The notes under the pieces were generated by a model, which was not told where the DNA came from, did no database searches, and saw only the letters and a program-made list of their open reading frames with translations. DNA of 11,775 nucleotides from positions 1 to 11,775 of the forward strand of contig DPZQ01000066.1 of the NCBI GenBank assembly GCA_003536295.1. Reading direction: 5' to 3'. Positions 7,716-11,775 of this stretch are shown piece after piece. Each line of letters starts with the position of its first letter. Position 1 is the stretch's first letter. Origin of the DNA: Rhodobacter sp. (lineage in GTDB: Bacteria; Pseudomonadota; Alphaproteobacteria; Rhodobacterales; Rhodobacteraceae). The position numbers were made by a program, and so were the translations under genes.

Positions 7716-7735
7716 GCAGGAATCCTGCTTATTTT
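7716..7735 (+). terminator. Probable intrinsic terminator, plus strand
   Basis: GCAGG (7716-7720) and CCTGC (7724-7728) form a perfect five-pair stem around a three-base AAT loop, extendable by one G-T pair, followed at once by TTATTTT (7729-7735). The T-rich tail is on the plus strand only; read leftward the stem is followed by CAGGGTG, so it should stop rightward transcription. It lies over 300 bases past the phosphatase gene but only 27 bases after the stop of the short frame ending at 7689. It may end the serC operon or a separate small transcript, and it guards against reading into the convergent yaaA. Confidence 0.6.
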
Positions 7736-7750
7736 AACATAAGGGGTGCT

Positions 7751-8524
7751 CTAATCTTGGGCGCGGCGTATAAAAATAAATTGCGCGTCGGATGAGCGTT
7801 CTTTGCTAAACAGATAGCCTCCCGTGGTGAAGCCGCGCAGATCATCTATGTCGGTTAAATGCCCTTGGCTAATATAGCGCGCCATCGCGCCGCGTGCCTT
7901 TTTGGCATAAAAACTGACGATTTTTGTTGTGCCATCGCGCTCTTCCAAGAAAACGGGCGTCACTACTTTGAGCTTCAGCGTGGGCAGATCGACGGCGGAA
8001 AAATATTCTTGCGAGGCGCAGTTTACCAAGATTTTACTTTGCGTGGCGATGGCGGCCTTGTTCAACTCTTGCGACAAAAGACCACCCCAATAGGCATAAA
8101 GATCATGTCCACGCTTTGAGATAAGACGGCTGCCCATTTCCAACCGATAGGGGGCAATCGTGTCAAGGGGGCGTAAAAGACCGTAAAGGCCCGACAGAAT
8201 GCGCAAATGATCTTGCGCCCAAATCAGCGCATCTGTGTCCAGTGTTTTCGCCTCAAGGCCGGTATATGTGTCACCAGCAAACATAAATGCAGCCACATAA
8301 AGAGTTTGATCTGAGCCATATCGGCTGAAACGGTCTTTGTTTAGCTGCGCCAAAGGCTCCGATATTTTCATCAAATCGCGTAAATCACCACAGCTGAGCT
8401 CGCGTGAAATTTTGGCCAAAGCATCAGCTGAAGTTTGCAAAGCGGGCTTGCTCAAGGGCAAAGTGCTCGGTAAATCAACCGTGGTTTCGTTTAATTTTTT
8501 GGCGGGTGAAATGACGGTTAGCAT
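7751..8524 (-). CDS. yaaA: Peroxide stress protein YaaA (DUF328/UPF0246)
   Basis: The 257-residue product matches YaaA (258 residues in E. coli). Characteristic segments are the N-terminal ISPAKKLN, LYGLLRPLDTIAPYRLEMG in the middle, VNCASQEYFSAV, and the C-terminal GFTTGGYLFS with SDAQFIFIR. In E. coli yaaA is induced through OxyR and lowers free intracellular iron, limiting Fenton damage to DNA; the fold also binds DNA with a helix-hairpin-helix-like region. These roles are family knowledge. AAGGAG at 8531-8536 lies six bases before the ATG, a strong ribosome site that fixes the start. It lies 58 bases downstream of recQ on the same strand and is probably the last gene of a yggT-recQ-yaaA operon. 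No OxyR-type site was recognised. Confidence 0.93.
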   Translation of the reverse strand: MLTVISPAKKLNETTVDLPSTLPLSKPALQTSADALAKISRELSCGDLRDLMKISEPLAQLNKDRFSRYGSDQTLYVAAFMFAGDTYTGLEAKTLDTDALIWAQDHLRILSGLYGLLRPLDTIAPYRLEMGSRLISKRGHDLYAYWGGLLSQELNKAAIATQSKILVNCASQEYFSAVDLPTLKLKVVTPVFLEERDGTTKIVSFYAKKARGAMARYISQGHLTDIDDLRGFTTGGYLFSKERSSDAQFIFIRRAQD

Positions 8525-8582
8525 AAATTTCTCCTTCCCCTTCTGCTAGGCAGCATTGGGCAAAAGTAAAGAGGTTGAGGCG

Positions 8583-10637
8583 CTAGGCTTTGGAGTATTG
8601 GTTGATAATGTCTAAAAAAGCAGTGCCAAAACGCTCAAGCTTTACAGTACCCAGTTCGGCGGTGCGGTCAAGTTCGGCCAATGAGCAGGGGCGGCTTTGC
8701 GCTATTTTGCGCAAGCAGCTAGGCGACAGGCTAAGGGGCTTATCAATTCCGTTTAGACCCCGCGCAAGATCACGGCCTACTTCGGCAAGCGCATCATAAA
8801 GGGCCCCTGCCTCTTGCCCTATTAATTTGCGCCGCGCTGGGTGCACGGGTTCGGGGCGGGCACCGGTGATCACTTCAATAAAAGCATGCGCATAGCTTTC
8901 TAATTTTTTAGCCCCTACGCCAGAGATATTGCGAAAATCATCCAGATTTTGCGGGCGCTTTTGTGCCATTTCGATCAGAGTTTTGTCGGCAAATATAACA
9001 TAGGCGGGCACATTTTGTGTTTGGGCTATGGCGCGTCTTTTCGCCTTAAGCGCTGACAAAAGCGGCGCATCTTCGTCGTCAACTTGGGTTTTGACGACCA
9101 AGCTGGACCCTTCGGTTACCAACGTATCTTTGCGAAAAGTGATCGAGGTTTCGCCGCGTAAAATAGGGCGAGCGGCGTCTGTCATGCGCAAAGCTCCATG
9201 GCGATCGGTATCAGGGCGCACCAGATCGCGGCCCATCATTTGGCGGAAAACCGCTCCCCAAATAGCTTTTGAGAGATCACGACCCGCACCAAAGGTTGGT
9301 AAAGCATCGTGCCCGCGCTCGCGCACTTTGGGGGTAAGCGAGCCGGTCAAAATATCGATCAAATGCCCTGCTCCAAACCATTCTTCGGTGCGCAGCATTG
9401 CCGAAAGCGCCTTGCGCACCGCGTCGGTCGCGTCAAACAAAAGAGCGGGCCGATCGCAAAGATCGCAGTAGCCGCAAGGGGCGCTGTCTTCTCCAAAATA
9501 GGACAGTAGCGCTTGTCTTCGGCACGATATGGCCTCGGCCAACCCCAAAAGTGCGTTTAGTCGGCCGTGATCGGCATCTTTGCGCGGACCTGGGGCGATG
9601 CCCTCGTCTATTTGGTTTCGGCGCAGACGGATATCATCTGATCCATAAAGAGTTAGGGTTTCTGCGGCAGCCCCATCACGCCCAGCGCGGCCGATTTCTT
9701 GATAATAAGATTCAATCGATTTGGGCAAATCTGCATGGGCTACCCAGCGAATATCAGGCTTATCAATACCCATACCAAAGGCGATTGTTGCCACCACAAT
9801 CAGCCCATCATCTTGCTGAAAGCGAATTTCAACTTCGCGCCGATCGTCTGCTTCCATACCGCCATGATAGTGACAGGCCGCATGACCCGCCGTGCGCAGA
9901 GCTTGGGTGAGGGTTTCTGTTTTTGCTCTGGTGCCGCAATAAACGATGCCTGATTGCCCGCGCCTTTGCTGCGCAAAACGCAAAATTTGCTCGCGCGGCT
10001 TGTCTTTAACTTGAAAGGCCAGGTGAATATTGGGCCGATCGAAGCCGCGCAAAAAGATCTCCGGGTGTGCGCCGTCAAAAAGCCGCATCACGATCTCGGC
10101 GCGAGTTTCTGCGTCGGCGGTGGCCGTGAAGGCGGCCAACGGCACGCCAAGCGCGCGGCGCAATTCACCAATGCGCAGATAATCGGGGCGAAAATCATGG
10201 CCCCATTGGCTGACGCAGTGCGCTTCATCAACCGCGATAAGGGTGGCGTTATAACGCCTTAGCATCTGCAAGGTTGCCCCTGATGCCAACCGCTCTGGCG
10301 CCATATATAAAAGCCGCAAACGCCCTTCATCTAGGGCTGCGAACACTTCTTCGTTTTCATCTTCGCGGTTGGCTGAGGTTAGGGCTCCCGCCTCAACTCC
10401 TAAGGCGCGCAGGGCTCGCACCTGGTCACGCATCAGCGCGATCAACGGTGAAATTACCACCGTAAGACCCGTACGACATAGGGCAGGAAGTTGAAAGCAA
10501 AGGCTTTTGCCGCCGCCGGTCGGCATTATAGCTAAACAGTTCTTGCCCATAATTACGGCAGCCACAATTTCTTCTTGACCCAAGCGAAACTCTTGAAAGC
10601 CAAAAACACTGTCTAAAATGGCTTTAGGGTCCGCCAT
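8583..10637 (-). CDS. recQ: ATP-dependent DNA helicase RecQ with two HRDC modules
   Basis: RecQ is a 3'-5' DNA helicase of recombination and fork repair. From the ATG at 10637 the product has 684 residues: motif 0 (FGFQEFRLGQEEIV, 12-25), Walker A MPTGGGKS (38-45), DEAH (137-140) with CVSQWGHDFR after it, TATAD, and motif VI QEIGRAGRDG (313-322). Zinc-binding cysteines are C372, C388, C391 and C394, then a winged-helix RQC region (about 400-510), one HRDC domain at about 523-595 and a second HRDC-like module at about 610-684. E. coli RecQ (609 residues) has one. An in-frame TTG at 10703 would add 22 residues and overlap the yggT stop (TTGA), but ATG 10637 fits the usual RecQ start and has a GGA at suitable distance. 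Confidence 0.95.
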   Translation of the reverse strand: MADPKAILDSVFGFQEFRLGQEEIVAAVIMGKNCLAIMPTGGGKSLCFQLPALCRTGLTVVISPLIALMRDQVRALRALGVEAGALTSANREDENEEVFAALDEGRLRLLYMAPERLASGATLQMLRRYNATLIAVDEAHCVSQWGHDFRPDYLRIGELRRALGVPLAAFTATADAETRAEIVMRLFDGAHPEIFLRGFDRPNIHLAFQVKDKPREQILRFAQQRRGQSGIVYCGTRAKTETLTQALRTAGHAACHYHGGMEADDRREVEIRFQQDDGLIVVATIAFGMGIDKPDIRWVAHADLPKSIESYYQEIGRAGRDGAAAETLTLYGSDDIRLRRNQIDEGIAPGPRKDADHGRLNALLGLAEAISCRRQALLSYFGEDSAPCGYCDLCDRPALLFDATDAVRKALSAMLRTEEWFGAGHLIDILTGSLTPKVRERGHDALPTFGAGRDLSKAIWGAVFRQMMGRDLVRPDTDRHGALRMTDAARPILRGETSITFRKDTLVTEGSSLVVKTQVDDEDAPLLSALKAKRRAIAQTQNVPAYVIFADKTLIEMAQKRPQNLDDFRNISGVGAKKLESYAHAFIEVITGARPEPVHPARRKLIGQEAGALYDALAEVGRDLARGLNGIDKPLSLSPSCLRKIAQSRPCSLAELDRTAELGTVKLERFGTAFLDIINQYSKA

Positions 10638-10699
10638 TTCGATTCCAGAGGTGATCACCATGCCTGGGCTGCTATTTTGGTGCGCTAATGAGTCGGCCG

Positions 10700-10987
10700 T
10701 CAAATGAACATAGGTGCATTATTGATCAAAATGATCCGCGCGGCGTATATAGCCAAAAGCGCAACCAAAGGGGCCAGATCAATCCCTCCCAAATTCGGCA
10801 AAAAGCTGCGCAAACGAGCGTAGGTAGGTTCCAAAAGCCTGTTCACACCGTACCAAATCTGGCCCACCAAAGGTTGGCGCAGATTCAAAACTTGGAAATT
10901 GATCAGCCAACTCATCACAATATGGGCTAAAATCACAAACTGCGCCAGATCCAGCAACATCAACAAAATCTGCAAAATCGAGGTCAT
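10700..10987 (-). CDS. YggT family integral membrane protein
   Basis: This 95-residue protein has two hydrophobic membrane segments, about residues 4-30 (SILQILLMLLDLAQFVILAH onward) and 70-92 (GIDLAPLVALLAIYAARIIL), separated by a polar stretch with RLLEPTYARLRSFLPNLGGIDLAP. That stretch is the YggT-family signature. The biochemical role is not settled; family members are linked with cell division or shape and, in some bacteria, osmotic tolerance. Two ATGs lie at 10993 and 10987. The ribosome site AGGAG directly abuts the first but is six bases before the second, so 10987 is preferred. It precedes recQ by 62 bases on the same strand. Confidence 0.9.
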   Translation of the reverse strand: MTSILQILLMLLDLAQFVILAHIVMSWLINFQVLNLRQPLVGQIWYGVNRLLEPTYARLRSFLPNLGGIDLAPLVALLAIYAARIILINNAPMFI

Positions 10988-10993
10988 TAACAT

Positions 10994-10998
10994 CTCCT
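10994..10998 (-). promoter_or_regulatory. Ribosome binding site that decides the yggT start
   Basis: On the minus strand AGGAG is followed directly by ATGTTAATG. There is no space between it and the first ATG, while six bases separate it from the second, which marks the second ATG (10987) as the real start. Confidence 0.7.
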
Positions 10999-11056
10999 AA
11001 AATCATCTTCCTCACAGGTAAACCCGCCCCCAGCAAAGGGCAACTGCTTTGGTGCA

Positions 11057-11062
11057 ATTTTA
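11057..11062 (-). promoter_or_regulatory. Possible -10 element of the yggT-recQ-yaaA promoter
   Basis: On the minus strand TAAAAT matches five of six bases of the sigma-70 -10 consensus and lies about 70 bases before the yggT start, leaving an untranslated leader of roughly 60 bases. The expected -35 position reads TCAAGT, a weak match at 17-base spacing, so the call rests mainly on the -10. Confidence 0.35.
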
Positions 11063-11128
11063 CGCCACTTTCGAAGTTTACTTGACCTATGGCGGCAATC
11101 TTGGCACTTCAGGGTTAAGGAGTGTGTG

Positions 11129-11659
11129 ATGTATCCATTTTTGCGCTTGGGCTTTCATATGATCAGCGCAAGTTTCCGCCAGCCGCTAAATCTATATGAG
11201 TGCCATATCAGCCATCATCTTTGCTGGCCCCATGATCTTGATCTATGGGGTGAGCTGAACAATGGGCGCACCTTGACTCTGTTTGATTTGGGGCGCGTGC
11301 CGATGGGGCGGCGCATGGGGCTCCGCAAAATTTTGTTAGCACGGGGTTGGAATATCACCGTTGCGGGCAATTGTACCCGCTATCGCAAGCGCATCACGCT
11401 ATTTAATCGGCTTGAAATGCGCAGTCGCCTTTTGGGCTGGGATGATAAGTTTCTTTATATAGATCAAAGTCTTTGGCGCGCGGGTACCTGTACTACGCAG
11501 TTGGTAGTGCGTCATGCAATTTTCGATAAAAACGGCATCATTTCCCCCCAAAGGTTAATGGATGCCTATGCAGGCCCACAGGTGCCGCCCGAGTTGCCCG
11601 CTTGGGTGCAAAGCTGGTCACAGGCAGAATCCTTGCGCCCTTGGCCACCACAAGATTAA
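11129..11659 (+). CDS. Hotdog-fold acyl-CoA thioesterase-like protein (THEM6/4HBT type)
   Basis: The 176-residue protein resembles the thioesterase-superfamily group that includes eukaryotic THEM6. Recognisable are LCWPHDLDLWGELNNGRTLT (31-50), the region that begins the hotdog fold and carries the aspartate and Asn-Asn-Gly usual in the 4HBT family, then LFDLGR, GLRKILLARGWNITVAG and RYRKRI (85-89 region), and LLGWDDKFLYIDQ (101-113). Such enzymes hydrolyse acyl-CoA thioesters, but no substrate is known for this subgroup. The first in-frame start is GTG 11126, three bases after AAGGAG (11117-11122); ATG 11129 has the better six-base spacing and is chosen. It diverges from yggT and is followed after 42 bases by the MFS gene on the same strand, probably one transcript. 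Confidence 0.82.
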   Translation: MYPFLRLGFHMISASFRQPLNLYECHISHHLCWPHDLDLWGELNNGRTLTLFDLGRVPMGRRMGLRKILLARGWNITVAGNCTRYRKRITLFNRLEMRSRLLGWDDKFLYIDQSLWRAGTCTTQLVVRHAIFDKNGIISPQRLMDAYAGPQVPPELPAWVQSWSQAESLRPWPPQD

Positions 11660-11701
11660 GATCGACTAAATGGCCCTAGTCACAAAAGGATCGAAGGAAA
11701 T

Positions 11702-11775
11702 ATGACCCGTTCCGCCACGCGCAAACCAATTTGGGGTTGGTATTTCTTTGATTGGGCAAGTCAGCCCTATTCCAC
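11702..11775 (+). CDS. MFS transporter, Atg22/UMF1 type, N-terminal fragment (3' end outside window)
   Basis: Only 24 complete codons are in the window. After a short basic start (MTRSATRKP) comes IWGWYFFDWASQPYST. The W-x-x-FDWA-x-Q/S-x-Y pattern at the entry to the first membrane helix is typical of the UMF1/Atg22-like branch of the major facilitator superfamily, bacterial permeases of about 430-460 residues. The substrate is unknown. AAGGA at 11694-11698 precedes the ATG with a short three-base gap. The gene follows the thioesterase gene by 42 bases. The call rests on one motif, so it is moderately sure. Confidence 0.7.
   Translation, partial: MTRSATRKPIWGWYFFDWASQPYS

Noticed and set aside
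9398..9910. 170-residue plus-strand frame inside recQ
   Set aside because: It is antisense to the helicase core, full of Arg, Pro and His as expected from the reverse of a conserved gene, with no ribosome site or recognisable domain.
11102..11117. TGGCAC at 11102-11107 as the -24 half of a sigma-54 promoter before the thioesterase gene
   Set aside because: The -12 half needs GC in a TTGC-type element at fixed distance; the sequence there reads GGTTA, so the second half is absent.
11664..11681. Inverted repeat GACTA/TAGTC between the thioesterase and MFS genes as a terminator
   Set aside because: Only five weak pairs with an eight-base loop and no T-run after it; probably chance.

Overview
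The window looks like chromosomal DNA from an alphaproteobacterium, most likely Rhodobacterales (Roseobacter group). The grounds are the alphaproteobacterial (Methanosarcina-type) form of SerC, the divergent serB / serC-serA layout, a long RecQ with two C-terminal HRDC modules, the style of the YggT and THEM6-like thioesterase proteins, and a moderate G+C feel. This is inference from protein style; no database was searched. Gene density is high and nothing suggests a mobile element, CRISPR array, tRNA or rRNA.

Layout. (1) 1-935 (+): C-terminal end of a hybrid sensor histidine kinase (end of the ATPase domain, receiver, degenerate-looking Hpt). (2) 960-2045 (+): ZapE/AFG1-type ATPase, whose stop overlaps that of the convergent gene. 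(3) 2042-3671 (-): serB followed by an overlapping TauE/SafE-type permease. (4) 3672-3821: divergent control region with a compact structured serC leader. (5) 3822-7398 (+): serC, serA and a PPP-family metallophosphatase, probably one operon. (6) 7399-7750: gap without a convincing gene, holding traces of a possible decayed or very small plus-strand gene and a good plus-strand terminator. (7) 7751-10987 (-): yggT, recQ and yaaA, probably one operon read right to left. (8) 10988-11128: divergent control region. (9) 11129-11775 (+): acyl-CoA thioesterase-like gene and the start of an Atg22/UMF1-type MFS transporter, cut by the window end.

How it works together. serA, serC and serB supply the whole phosphorylated pathway from 3-phosphoglycerate to L-serine within about 4 kb, on two divergent units sharing one control region. 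The serC leader has mutually exclusive GC-rich pairings just upstream of the ribosome binding site, and it corresponds in position and character to the alphaproteobacterial serC leader motif. This is the most interesting regulatory element in the window. The yggT-recQ-yaaA unit groups a membrane protein with a DNA repair helicase and a peroxide-stress DNA-binding protein. I found no clear sign of a wholly new system. The best leads are the serC leader switch, the 7.4-7.75 kb gap, and the atypical Hpt domain of the kinase.
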